Source: Xestospongia bergquistia
Taxonomy: Eukaryota > Porifera > Demospongiae > Haplosclerida > Petrosiidae
Assembly (NCBI GenBank): GCA_963965975.1
Contig: OZ014413.1
Location: 9,512,101 to 9,576,100, forward strand
DNA length: 64,000 bases
Direction of reading: 5' to 3'
The position numbers and the translations under genes are program-made. How positions within the stretch are numbered: position 1 is the first letter of the stretch; every line of letters starts with the position of its first letter. A model generated the notes under the pieces. That model made no database searches and had not been told where the DNA came from. It was given only the letters and a program-made list of their open reading frames with translations. Shown piece after piece: positions 21,619 through 33,749 of the stretch.

Positions 21619-24600
21619 TTATGTTGGACTGAGAAGTGATTCTCTTGTTTCATCATAGGTATCAAAGAATGACCCTTCAAGATCTTTAGTTTTCATCTTT
21701 GGAGGTTGTGGATTATAGTGTGCTTTAGAATAAAAGAGAAAAGTGAATTTCATTTTAAGTATGTACAATTTAGGTTTTATTTTCTTTATTGTTCCAGTAA
21801 CCCACATAATATGAAATATAATAACAGTAACTAATGTCAAGAATACAATAGTAGTTGTTGTTGATAAAATAATGAAGACTTGACTGGTATTATTGATTTT
21901 AAAAAAGTACCATGATGTACCAACAATTATGATATAGTTCCACATAATAAAGAGATCAAGTAAGTTAACCCACATCTTACGAAATGGCCTGCAATATGCT
22001 TCAACTGTCATGTAAATGGCAAAAGTAGGAATACCTATAACAAATGCCTTATACGTGTCACCAGTTCTGAACAAAATGTATAAAGTATAAACTAGCACAA
22101 GTAGTAGTAGACGAGTTGTGAAAAAGAATTCTTTGTTGTGTTTATAAGGACCATGAATGGCTTCATAAACAGGTCGAATATACTCTCTAAGTTTACATAC
22201 TCTCATAAGTGGTCGACCACCAGCAATAATGGTGAAATAAGATAGTAGGACAGGACCAACCACTACTATAATTAGTATCATTAATATCAAATGACCACCT
22301 TTTCCATACTCAACTGTACCGTCTTTGTACCAAACTTTAAGTATTGGGTTACTAGTATCATTGGTATATATATTAATTGGTGTAACTATATTTGATATTG
22401 CAGTAAACATACTTATGAAAGAGAGGTGTACAACAGTAACTAGTACTTGAACTGAGGAGTGAGCTATTCTGTTGGAAAGCCATAAAGAATAACGACTGAA
22501 GATAATGAGGACAACAACTATTGTTAGTAAATAAAGTGGAAATAGTAAACTGAGACCAGCTTTCCATAACTCTGTCATTCCATTGTAAAAACAAAGAGGA
22601 AAGCCAAGATTCAGATTCAAAATAGAGAGAAAAACATGAGCTGATAAATATATTGAAGAAATCACCTGGTGTGATGATAACATGTTGATATTTAAAATAC
22701 CAATAGCCTGAGCATAGAATATAATTCCATTGAGTGTACCATTTGTTAATGTTAGTTTGAGAGCAAATAACAGGTAAATGAGGAGGGGACCAGCTACTGC
22801 ATAGAGGATCAGTGTTAACAACCACCAATTACTACACTGCTTACATTCTGAAGAACCAAATACCACACTATATTTGATACCATTAACAATAGTACAAGTA
22901 GAACATAAAGGTCCTGTTTTAGTTGGTGGACAAAGTGGAATATGATTTACAAGGTAACTGTTTGGATCAGCTATTAAAACATCAGAGCCATTTATCAAGA
23001 ACATGGTATAATCTTGATTGAGATTACAAGATTCATGACAGGTAAGTGCCACACCAAATACTGTAGTCTTATTTGTACCATTTGTAATATTCATTAGTCC
23101 AGCCCATGCAGTAGAGACAGGTCTGGTGATGGTAGCAAGTGGATATTGTGAATATGAATAATTTGAGACAACTAGACAAGTTGGTAGGTAATCTCCAACC
23201 ATTCCAAGTTTATTGATAACTGGTGAACATTGACATGTACTTGTGTCTGTATTCAGTTGAAAACCTAGTGGACAATCTAGTAAGTTAAGCTTTATCTTTA
23301 ATAATGATGAGTCATCAGGAGATGATATGACTAGGACAGCATCATTAATCCTCTTTGAATTACTATTCCTTTTATAAAGAGTGAAGTTAACTAAAGTACA
23401 TTGATGCGATTCTAATAGGGCTTGATTCTCATCATGGGATGAAGTATACCATGATGAAAGTGGAATTAATGGTAGGTTTCCAGAATGATGCTTTGATTTA
23501 GCTAGATCAAGAGAAACTATGGCATACACAAAATTGCCTATCTCATCTATGGCTGCCATTGGTACATGTAATGTTTGTCCAGGATATGCAGATATGCTGA
23601 TGTTTGGTAAAACTACTTCAGTGTCACTAAGATAATGAATACATTTGTTTTTTGAGCATATACAACGACTCTTAGACAATGTAGAGAGGTTTAATGGACT
23701 ATGTTCTGAAGAATCCATATAGAAAATTGAATCATAATAATAGTTTGCGTTATGAGATCTGATGATGTATGTTCTGTTTATATAGCAATTGTACAGGTTA
23801 GTGCTGTATATGGAGCTACCAGAGAGACCAGCTGTGTTATTGATGAATATCATACTGATATTTAATCCTGTCATGTTTTGAAAGGAGGAAGACATTTGAA
23901 ATGTACATTGTTTTATGGTCTTATAAATATCGTCATGGGCATAAATAGCTCCTCCCTTTGTATGAGCAATGTTATTAATAAATTTAGCCCTGAGTCCATT
24001 GTTTAAGTGAAATGTACTACTTCCATATAACTTGAATACAGCTCCTCTCTCTCCTCTATTTCCTTTAAATGAAATATTGCCATCCAATATAATGTTAGTG
24101 TCAATTAACTCAAAAACTGATCCTGAATTATCATAATAATGACTATTAGTTCCATTAATATAAAGAGTCTTGACATTAATCATTGTAAACATACCAGCTT
24201 TTGAAGTTGACGTTGACAAACCACCTTGAGAGTTTTTGGAAGCTACAATGTTTTCCAGGACTATTATCAAATGCTTAAATGGACTATCTTCATATGAATA
24301 GGTAGTTGCATAGAGACATGATCCTGTTGTCTTGATAAGGTTCTTGCTAAAGGTCACATTACTAAATGTTACAGTGACATTGGATTCCATCTTTTTGGGT
24401 GGATTTTGGATAACAACAGAAACTGCTCCTGCATTTGCTTTTTCAGAATAATCAGCCAATTCTTTTTGTGAACTAAACCTGCTGTTAGATACAATAAGTG
24501 GGTATATATTTGATTTGTAAGTGTTGAGGCTTCTGGAGAACATCGTCAAAAATGAGAGAGCAGCACCATGGCAACTTAAAAGGTTGTAGTTCTCTCTAAA

Positions 24601-25572
24601 AATATTACCACTATCAATTAAAGTCTGAGAATTAGTAACACTGTTGAAGTGTAGCACTAACATAGCACCTGAATATGTGCCATAGTTATGCTGAAAAATA
24701 GCTGAAGATATTTGGACATTGACTGAGAAGTTCTGTTGAGTATAGAGTATTGTCAAACCTGCAGCATTAACAACAGGAATTGAAGTAAATGTTTCTTGAT
24801 GTACTAAATTACTAAGATCAGAGAGACATTCAATATTAATATTGTTGATATAATCATAGTTATACAAAAATCTTGCTTTCTCTATCAACACCATTGAATT
24901 CCTTAGTGAATGTGAATGTGGTTTGTTGTCTTCATCAATGAGTAATAATAATACTCCATTTCCCAAACTCATGTTAGTCTGTTGATAAAACTCAAAACTT
25001 TTTGTTGAAGTAACATTGATATTTTCTATAGTAGCATTTAATGAATTAATAGCTAGAATCGAAAATCCATAATTTAATAACATATTAACCTCTTTGATTA
25101 GTAATGTCTCAATATGGAAGAAAAGTAGTAGAGAAGAATGATACTCTGTGAAATATACTGGAGATGTTGTAGAGTTGATATATGACAGGATACTCTCATC
25201 CAGATCTCTCAAGAAAGCACCACATCCTTGGAATGATAATTTCTGCAGAGTAAGGTTATAAAGATTTACAAAGACAAATCCACTAGTGGGATATGAAGGT
25301 TTAGAGACAGCTGTTGAACAATTTATTTGAGCAAGTGAATTTGTAGCACTTTTTATAGTCAGTGAGTGACTAGTATTCACAAGACAAAATAATATGTTTG
25401 TAATCTCATGAGTAATATTTGTGGACAACACTATAATAGTGTCATTATTGAATGGACCAGAATGACATAAGACTGTCTCCAGTTCATTGCTGTGAGTTAT
25501 ATTGATCTCATGAGTAGTGGCTTCTTGAGTGTTGAATAACAAAGAGATAACCAGTTGTAATAACAGCAACAT
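21619..25572 (-). CDS. Array gene B: beta-helix ectodomain, multi-pass membrane protein
   Basis: Intronless, 1317 residues from ATG 25572. It has the same domain order as gene A: signal peptide MLLLLQLVISLLF, beta-helix ectodomain, Cys-rich stem, membrane segments from WWLLTLILYAVAG, conserved tail. Differences: the tail ends ESLLSPT (Ser for Pro); residues of about 205-245 are longer (DEDNKPHSHSLRNS); the region SSWYTSSHDENQALLESHQ and the ILNINMLSSHQVISS loop match gene D. The central ectodomain is nearly identical to gene A over about 900 bp (compare 23650-24550 with 18400-19280), pointing to recent conversion or duplication. Confidence 0.92.
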   Translation of the reverse strand: MLLLLQLVISLLFNTQEATTHEINITHSNELETVLCHSGPFNNDTIIVLSTNITHEITNILFCLVNTSHSLTIKSATNSLAQINCSTAVSKPSYPTSGFVFVNLYNLTLQKLSFQGCGAFLRDLDESILSYINSTTSPVYFTEYHSSLLLFFHIETLLIKEVNMLLNYGFSILAINSLNATIENINVTSTKSFEFYQQTNMSLGNGVLLLLIDEDNKPHSHSLRNSMVLIEKARFLYNYDYINNINIECLSDLSNLVHQETFTSIPVVNAAGLTILYTQQNFSVNVQISSAIFQHNYGTYSGAMLVLHFNSVTNSQTLIDSGNIFRENYNLLSCHGAALSFLTMFSRSLNTYKSNIYPLIVSNSRFSSQKELADYSEKANAGAVSVVIQNPPKKMESNVTVTFSNVTFSKNLIKTTGSCLYATTYSYEDSPFKHLIIVLENIVASKNSQGGLSTSTSKAGMFTMINVKTLYINGTNSHYYDNSGSVFELIDTNIILDGNISFKGNRGERGAVFKLYGSSTFHLNNGLRAKFINNIAHTKGGAIYAHDDIYKTIKQCTFQMSSSFQNMTGLNISMIFINNTAGLSGSSIYSTNLYNCYINRTYIIRSHNANYYYDSIFYMDSSEHSPLNLSTLSKSRCICSKNKCIHYLSDTEVVLPNISISAYPGQTLHVPMAAIDEIGNFVYAIVSLDLAKSKHHSGNLPLIPLSSWYTSSHDENQALLESHQCTLVNFTLYKRNSNSKRINDAVLVISSPDDSSLLKIKLNLLDCPLGFQLNTDTSTCQCSPVINKLGMVGDYLPTCLVVSNYSYSQYPLATITRPVSTAWAGLMNITNGTNKTTVFGVALTCHESCNLNQDYTMFLINGSDVLIADPNSYLVNHIPLCPPTKTGPLCSTCTIVNGIKYSVVFGSSECKQCSNWWLLTLILYAVAGPLLIYLLFALKLTLTNGTLNGIIFYAQAIGILNINMLSSHQVISSIYLSAHVFLSILNLNLGFPLCFYNGMTELWKAGLSLLFPLYLLTIVVVLIIFSRYSLWLSNRIAHSSVQVLVTVVHLSFISMFTAISNIVTPINIYTNDTSNPILKVWYKDGTVEYGKGGHLILMILIIVVVGPVLLSYFTIIAGGRPLMRVCKLREYIRPVYEAIHGPYKHNKEFFFTTRLLLLVLVYTLYILFRTGDTYKAFVIGIPTFAIYMTVEAYCRPFRKMWVNLLDLFIMWNYIIIVGTSWYFFKINNTSQVFIILSTTTTIVFLTLVTVIIFHIMWVTGTIKKIKPKLYILKMKFTFLFYSKAHYNPQPPKMKTKDLEGSFFDTYDETRESLLSPT

Positions 25573-25644
25573 CACCTCAGATAACCACCACTTTGTATTT
25601 TAGATGACACACTACTGTAGATACCAATTTGTCTAATAACAGAG

Positions 25645-25690
25645 AGGCTTTATATAAAATTAAGACCTTTATTTTGAAACTGAAACTGTA
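25645..25690 (-). promoter_or_regulatory. Promoter of gene B: TATA box plus perfect ISRE
   Basis: Plus-strand reading GAAACTGAAACT at 25676-25687 matches the GAAANNGAAACT ISRE consensus exactly. It lies about 20 bp upstream of TATATAAAG (about 25649-25658) and about 104 bp upstream of the ATG. Confidence 0.7.
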
Positions 25691-25959
25691 GTGAAATAAT
25701 TCTTAACTGATTTATCAACTAACAAACTGAAATTTGATGTTATGTATACAATGTATTCTAAGAAGTGATGTATGCATATTCTATATTGTGAATAGACATA
25801 CAAAAACACTCAAATTAACTTTTATATTATGATATTGAAAGAACAAATCTGTCACAGAAAGTTGACATAATTATGTATAACACTTATAGTTGTAAGCTTC
25901 AAATAATACCAATGAACACATTATTACTGAAATTGGATATTAACTGGTATGTGCTTCAT

Positions 25960-26243
25960 ATTGGACCAAGAAATGGTTCTCTGGTATGTTTGTAAACTCT
26001 TTAGCAATGTTTGTGGACACTGCTATGATTATGTTACTACTCAATATACATATGACTCTCTCTAGTTTATTGCTGTGAGCTATTATTGTTTGGATCTCAT
26101 CAACTTCTCAAATGTTGACTAATAAATACACAAAGACCAGTTGTGGTGGCATTTTGTATTTGGCCACAGATACCATTTGTCTGTAATAACAGGTTGGCAC
26201 TGTTTTTTAGTACAGCTATTTTGAAACTGAACTATTAATAAGT
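25960..26243 (-). pseudogene. Mini-gene relic 2
   Basis: Same fused structure as relic 1: C-terminal tail block ('ttggaccaagaaatggttct'), then N-terminal block, signal-peptide remnant, and 5' flank with 'ttttgaaactgaactatta'. It carries additional indels and no open frame. Confidence 0.75.
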
Positions 26244-26586
26244 AGTTTCCAACTGATCTAACTGAAGTAATATGTTATAACAGTATACATCATATATTAC
26301 TTGAATGTCTTAACTAGTACTAGTACAGACAAGTAATATATTCTATTAAGGAAATATCTATATGGTGCAATAGTTAACATTGATATTATAATAGCATTAT
26401 TGATTGAGAAGTTTATTTAATCTTCATGAAATATACTGAATATAACACAGATATAGATATCATAGTCTTTCTTCACAGATTGAAAGATATACAAGTATAG
26501 CTATAGTTGATAACACTTATACCATGGGACACTGGACACTTTCTGGACATGTGTAATAACAATTACAGTATTAACAAAACATACCA

Positions 26587-26630
<44 letters not shown>

Positions 26631-27607
26631 ATGTTTGTTTGAGATATCATTTGCCATTTTCAGTTTCAAAATAGATATTTATGGGATCAAAGTCTAACTG
26701 GTACTTGACTATGTAATGTTTTGTTTAAAATCAATAATCTAGCTAACTATGCTTAATCATGATCATGATCATGATGTAAATATTTTGAATATAATTTTTC
26801 AGGAAGTATATACTGAGTTCAGCATGTTTATGATTATTGTTACAGTAATTAATGGCATAAAAGTGTCTATGTTCTTTCTTTATATAAAAATTAATGTCTC
26901 ATTGTAGTACAAGCATGTTATATTTCCTTTAACTGCATCATGTTTATTAAATTAAACAAATGCATATTACTGGAAAGTGTAATATAATACAAATTGTGTT
27001 TATATCACATCCTATTTTAGTTTGTTTTGGTAAATATTTTATTATAGTTTCAGTTTCAAAATAGCTGTTTATAGAATAACAAAACAATATGTTATATTCA
27101 AAACAACATATTTCGCAGATAATTAAACTTGAGTATCCATCCATAGGAACTACACATAGCTACAAAGTGGTATAGTGGTCATAGTCCTGCTATCCTTTGT
27201 TAGCCAGTATTCAAAGAGTTCATTACATCAATATAACAACACACAGAATGATCTCTGAAGATACGTATATCATTAAGTAAAGATAATAATTTCAAAGACT
27301 GAGTGTTATTCTCAAATATTATGACATTACAAAAGATATTGAATGTAAATAACAAATATGATTATATTTTATAAAGCATTATATGAGTACAAAGAAAAAA
27401 AAACAAAAAATGCACACAAACCAAAATGATCAGATAACACATACAAATTATCATTATTAAATAAATGACATATATACTATTAATTAGAGACACTAGTTGT
27501 AAGTAGAACTACATTAAATAAAGAGAAAACTTAATTAAATCAATGAAATGAAGAACTTTATACAAATACTATGATTCACTAATTATTTATAAACACACAT
27601 ACATGTT
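26244..27607. other. Array spacer B-C
   Basis: No gene. Contains a TA dinucleotide run (26589-26627), a 'catgatcatgatcatgat' palindromic tract (26758), two inverted copies of the ISRE-like element ('ttcagtttcaaaatag' at about 26661 and 27050), and the 3'-proximal block (27297-27360). The stretch 26930-27150 has related sequence at about 33060-33290 and 55400-55640. Confidence 0.65.
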
Positions 27608-30600
27608 TTATGTTGGACTGAGAAGCGGTTCTCTTGTTTCATCATAGGTATCAAAAAATGACCCTTCAAAGTCAGGAGTCTTCAAATATCTAGGCTGTGA
27701 GTTATGATGTACTTTGGAATAAAAAAGAAGATTGAATTTCATTTGTAGTATGTACAATTTAGGTTTTATTTTCTTTATTTTTCCAGTGACCCACAGAATA
27801 TGAAATATAATAACAGTAACTAATGTCAAGAATACAATAGTAGTTGTTGTTGTTAATATAATTGAAACTTGATTTGGGTTGTTGATCTTTAAATAGTACC
27901 ATGATGTACCAACAATTATGATACAATTCCACATAATAAAGAGATCAAGTAAGTTAACCCACATCTTACGAAATGGCCTGTTATATGCTTCAATTGTCAT
28001 GTAAATAACAACAGTAGAAATACCTATAACAAATGCCTTGTAAATGTCATTAGTCTTAAATGTATAATATATGAAATAACACAAGTAGCAATAGGCGAAT
28101 TGTGAAAAAGAATTCTTTTTTGTGTTTGTAGCGACCATGAATGGCTTCATAGACAGGTCGAATATACTCTCTCAATTTACCTACTCTCATAAGTGGTCGA
28201 CCTGCAACAAGGATGGTCATATAAGATAGTAGGACAGGACCAACCACTACTATAATTAGTATCATTAATATCAAATGACCACCTTTTCCATACTCAACTG
28301 TTCCATCTTTGTACCAAACTTTAAATACTGGGTTACTAGTATCATTGGTATATATATTAATTGGTGTAACTACATTTGATATTGCAGTAAACATACTTGT
28401 GAAAGAGAGGTGTACAACAGTAACCAGTACTTGAACTGAGGAATGAGCTATTCTGTTGGAAATCCTAAGAGAGAAACGACTGAGGATAATGAGGACAACA
28501 ACTATCATCAGTAAATAAAGTGGAAATAGTAAACTGAGACCAGCTTTCCATAACTCTGTCATTCCATTGTAAAAACAAAGAGGAAAGCCAAGATTCAGAT
28601 TCAAAATAGAGAGAAAAACATGAGCTGATGAGTATATTGAAGAAATCACTTTACGTGATAATATAAACTTGGTATTTACAATGACTATAGTTTGAGCATA
28701 GAATATAATTGCATTGAGTGTACCAGTTGTTAATGTTAGTTTGAGAGCAAATAAGAAGTAAATTAGGAGGGGTCCAGTTACTGCATAGAGGATTAGTGTT
28801 AACAACCACCAATTATTACATTGTTTGCATTCATAAGAACCAAATACCACACTATACTTGATACCATTAACAGTAGTACAAGTAGAACATAAAGGTCCTG
28901 TTTTAGTTGGTGGACAAAGTGGAGGATGGTTTACAAGGTAATTGTTGGGATCAGCTATTAATACATCAGAACCATTTATCAAAAACATGGTATAATCTTG
29001 ATTGAAGTTACAAGATTCTTAACAGGTAAGTGCCACACCAAATACTGTAGTCTTATTTGTACCATTTGTAATATTGATTAGTCCAGCCCATGCAGCAGAG
29101 TCTGGTGGTCTGGTGATTGTAGCAAGTGGATATTGTAAATATAAATAGTTTGAGACAACTAGACAAGTAGGTTGATATTCTCCAGCCATACCGGGTTTAT
29201 TGATAACTGGTGAACATTGACATGTACTTGTGTCTGTATTCAGTTCAAAACCTAGTGGACAATTTAGTAAGTTAAGTTTTATCTTTAATAATGATGAGTC
29301 ATCAGGAGATGATATGACTAGGACAGCATCATTAATCCTCTTTGAATTACTATCCTTTTTATAAAGAGTGAAATTAACTAAAGTACATTGATGTGATTCC
29401 AGAAGGACTTGATTCTCATCATGAGGTGAGATATACCATGATGAAAATGGTGATAATGATATAGTTCCAGAATTGTCTCTTGTCCTAGCCAATGCAAGAG
29501 ACACTGTAGTGTACACATTATTACCTACTACATCTTTAGCTGCCATAGGTATATGTAATGTTTGTCTAGGATATACTGATATGATGTTAGGAAACACTAC
29601 TTCATTGTTACTATCATTAATACATTTGGTTAGATCTTTGGAACATACGCATTGACTATTAGATGAAGTAGAAATGTTTAAAGGATTGCATTTTAATGAA
29701 TTGAAATGAAAAATTTTAGCATAATAGCATCTTTTGTTATGATGACCAGTGTAGTATAATCGATTCATATAGCAATTGTACAAGTTAGTACTGAATATTG
29801 AGCTACCAGAGAGACCAGCTGTATTGTTGATGAAGATTATACTGATATTTAATACTGTCATGTTTTGAAAGAGGGAAGACATTTGAAATGTACATTGTTT
29901 TATGGTCTTATAAATATCATCATGGGCATAAATAGCTCCTCCCTTTGTATGAGCAATGTTATTGATAAAGGTAGCCCTGAGTCCATTGTTTAAATGAAAT
30001 GTACTACTTCCATATAACTTGAATACAGCTCCTCTCTCTCCTCTGTTTTCTTCAAACCACATATTACCATCTAATACAATGTTAGTATTAGTTAACTCAA
30101 AGACTGACCCTGAATTGTCGTAGTAACGACTTTAGATCCAATTATATGAAGAGCTTTAATATTATCCATTGTAAACATACAAGTTTTTGAAATGGATGTT
30201 GATGAACCATCTTGTGTATTGTTGTATGCTATAACATCTTCTAGAACTATTATCAAAGGCTTTAATCCACTGTCTTTATTAGAATATGTGTTAGCATATA
30301 GACATGCTCCTGTAGTTTCAATAACATTTCCACTAACGTTCACATTACTAAATGTTACAGTGACATTGAAGTCTTTGTTTTGTGGTGGATTATGTATAAC
30401 AACAGAGACTGCCCCAGCATTTGCTTTCTAGTCAATAACTATTTTTGAATTTTTGGATTTAAAAACACTGTTAGATACAATAAGTGGGTACATATTTGAT
30501 AAGTGAGTGTCATAATTTTTGTCATGAAAAATATCATGAAAAATGTGAGAGAAACTCCATGGCAACTAAAAATGTTGTAGTTCTCTGTAAAACTAGCATT

Positions 30601-31490
30601 TTTTATTATAGTCTGGGTGGTTGTTACACTGTAGAAATGTAATACCAATACAGCACCTGAGAATGAGCCAATATTATGATAGAATATAGTTGAAGATATT
30701 TGGACATTGGCTGAGAAGTTCTGTTGAGTATAGAGTATTGTCAAACCTGTGGCATTAACAACAGGAATTGAAGTAAATGTTTCTCGATCTACTAAATTAT
30801 TAAGATAAGAGAGACACTTTGTACTTTTGATATAGTCAACATTATTTACAAATCTTGCTTCATTTATTAAAACATTCTTAAAACTTGTGTTGGTATGAGT
30901 ATGAAACTCAACACTTTTGTAGAGGTGATACTGACATTTTCTATAATTGCATTTAATGGATTAATAGCTAGAATTGAAAACCCATAATTTGATAACATAT
31001 TAACCTCTTTGATCAGTATTGTCTCAATATGGAGGAACAGTAGTAGAGAAGAATGATACTCTGTGAAATATACTGGAGATGTTGTAGAGTTGATAGATGA
31101 CAGGATACTCTCATCCAGATCTCTCAAGAAAGCACCACATCCTTGGAATGATAATTTCTGTAGAGTAAGGTTATAAAGATTTACAAAAACAAATCCACTA
31201 GTGGGATATGAAGGATGAGAGACAGCTGTAGGACATCTTATGTAAGCAAGTGAGTTTGTAGCACTTTTTATAGTTAGAGAGTGACTAGTATTCACAAGAC
31301 AAAATGATATGTTTGTAATCTCATGAGTAATATTTGTGAACAACACAATAATAGTGTCATTATTCAATGGACCGGAATGACATAAGACTGTCTCCAGTTC
31401 ATTGCTGTGAGTTATATTGATCTCATGAGCAGTAGCTCCTTGAGTGTTAACTAGCAAAGAGAAAACAACAAGTAGTAGTAATAGCAACAT
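27608..31490 (-). pseudogene. Array pseudogene C, full length with several disruptions
   Basis: The whole array-gene layout is recognisable from ATG 31490 (MLLLLLLVVFSLLVNTQGA) to the normal tail (EPLLSPT), but at least five breaks are visible. They are a frame change between about 30745 and 30900, a TAG near 30428 where siblings read Ala-Lys-Ala, a frame change near 30100-30125, an in-frame TAA at about 29019 where siblings have the His of CHES, and a frame change near 28060-28150 in a late membrane segment. The ectodomain is of the 'ANTYSNKDSG' type (like G and I); the membrane part resembles A/B/D. The promoter still holds a perfect ISRE, so loss of coding may be recent. Confidence 0.88.
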
Positions 31491-31564
31491 CACCTCAGAT
31501 AACCACTTTGTATCTGATATGACATGTAGATACCAATTCTCTTAGGAAATCTGTTCATTTGATA

Positions 31565-31610
31565 GAGGCTTTATATAATAATTTTTTTAGTTATTTGAAA
31601 CTGAAACTAA
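31565..31610 (-). promoter_or_regulatory. Promoter of pseudogene C: TATA-like box plus perfect ISRE
   Basis: GAAACTGAAACT (plus reading) at 31597-31608; coding-strand TATATAAAG at about 31567-31577. The spacing matches gene B. Confidence 0.65.
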
Positions 31611-31777
31611 GACAAAGTAATTCTCAATTGATCTATCAACCAACAGTAAAGAAAGTTAGTATTAATATGATCTATACCTTTAAAATGATAGTGTGTATAT
31701 AATCCATTAGTTGTAAGTATCAAATAATACTAATAAGCACATTATTACTGCAGTTTAATATTAACTGGGATATGCAT

Positions 31778-32109
31778 ACTGGATTGAGAAGTGGTTCTCT
31801 GGTATGTTTGTAATCTCGTTAGTAATGTTTGTGGACAGTGCTATGATTATGTTATTACTCAATATACATATGACAGTCTCTAGTTTATTGCTGTGAGCTA
31901 CTATTGTCTGGATCTCATCAGCTTCTCAAAAATGTGACTAATAAATACTCAAAGACCAGTTCTAGCAGGAACATAACCACTTTCTCCTTGGACACAGACA
32001 CCAGTTTATCTGTGATAACAGCTGTATGTGATATAATAATATCAATAGTTTCAAGTTTCAAGGTAATGCTTTTTAGTACAGCTATTTTGAAACTGAACTA
32101 CTAATAAGT
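31778..32109 (-). pseudogene. Mini-gene relic 3
   Basis: Tail block 'actggattgagaagtggttc' fused to the N-terminal block and signal-peptide remnant. It carries an extra insertion of about 40 bp ('gtatgtgatataataatatc' region) relative to its sisters before the final 'ttttgaaactgaactac'. Confidence 0.75.
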
Positions 32110-33749
32110 AATTTCCAACTGATCTAACTGAATTAATATGTTATAACAGTATACATCATATAATACTTGGATGTCTTAACTAGTACTAGTACAGACAAAT
32201 AATATATTCTATTAAGGAAATATCTATACTATATTGAATTTAACAATACAGTAACATTGACAGTTATTATATATAGAAAGGATACATTGATGTTTTGATA
32301 TCATTAGTTATGGTATAACAAGTATGTTATTCTCGGTATATTTTATGAAGACTATGATATTTCAATTATGTTATTATAAGACATCACCTGTTTATTATAG
32401 TACTGGATTTTCAAATTCGTTATTTACTTGACTTTATCTTTAATTAATGACCATTTTTCTGTATATGCAACAATAACTTAACATTGATATTATAATAGCA
32501 TCATTGATTGAGTGGTTTGCAAGTGTGACTATAGTTGATGACACTTATAGTGTAGAATCTACAGAGACCAATTGTACCACAACTAATATTATGAAAATGT
32601 ATTGATTTGTCTTTTCTACATTAAAATAAATAATTCAGACATATTGTTTAGTATTTGCTAAGTAGACTATTCACCATATTATACTTCATTAACCAGTGCA
32701 ACTACTTTTGTTGGTAATTATATTTTTGCATTTAAAAACAAGATCTTGTAAACAAAATATATTTCCTTAGTTATATAACTTATTATGGGACTATAATACT
32801 GGACATATGTACTAACAATTGCTATATATTTTAATAAAATATTCCACTTGTCAATGTAATGTTTACTTTGAGATCTATGACTTAGTTAACTATGATATAG
32901 ATCATGTAATGATCATGATATTTTGATATAACTTTTCAGGAAATATATACTGATATGAGTGTGTTTTGATTGTTGTTACAACTATTAATAGCATAAAAGT
33001 ATCAGTGTTCTTTCTCTATATAAAAATTAATGTTCAGTGCAGTGGAAGTATGTTATATTTCCTTTAAGTACATTATCTTTATTAAATTAAATAAGTTGGA
33101 GATTACCAAGTGCATATTATTGGACAGTGTAGTATAATACAAATTTGTGTCTACATCACATACTATTTTAGTTTGTTATGGGAAATATTTTATAATAGTT
33201 TCAGTTTCAAAATAGTTGTTAATAAAACAACAACGTCTAGCTGTTATATTTGAAAAAAATCTTTCACAGAAACTTGAAAGTCCATAGGCACTATATGTAA
33301 CTACAAAATGATTTAGTGGTCACAATCTTGCTATCCTTTGTTAGTCAGTACTCAAGGAGTTCTTCATATCAATATAACAACACACAGAACAATCTATGGA
33401 GAGACTAATGCTGTTGAGTAAATAAAATTTCAAAAAACTGAGTGCTATTAATGAATATTATGACATTACAAAAGATATTGAATGTAAATAACAAATATGA
33501 TTATATTTTAATAAGTATAAAGCACTATATGACAACAAACAACAACAAACAACAACAAATGTACACAAATCAACACATACAACACACACACTATGATTGA
33601 CTAATACTTATACTTGATAAACACGTGTTTTATGTTGTAAGTAAAGCTACATTAAATAAAAAGACAGAGTCTGTCTGCATTAAATCAATAAAATTAAAAA
33701 CTTTATAGACACATTATAATATATTAATTGTTTATAACACACACATGTT
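32110..33749. other. Array spacer C-D
   Basis: No gene. Carries shared blocks: 'gatgttttgatatcatt' (32290; also 38581 and 62820), 'tatagttgatgacacttata' (32530), an inverted ISRE-like element ('agtttcagtttcaaaatag', about 33197) and the 3'-proximal block (33430-33490). A small 'aacaacaaac' run lies at about 33530. Confidence 0.65.

Noticed and set aside
31904-32104. Plus-strand 66-codon ORF
   Set aside because: It lies antisense to mini-gene relic 3 and has no start context or similarity.
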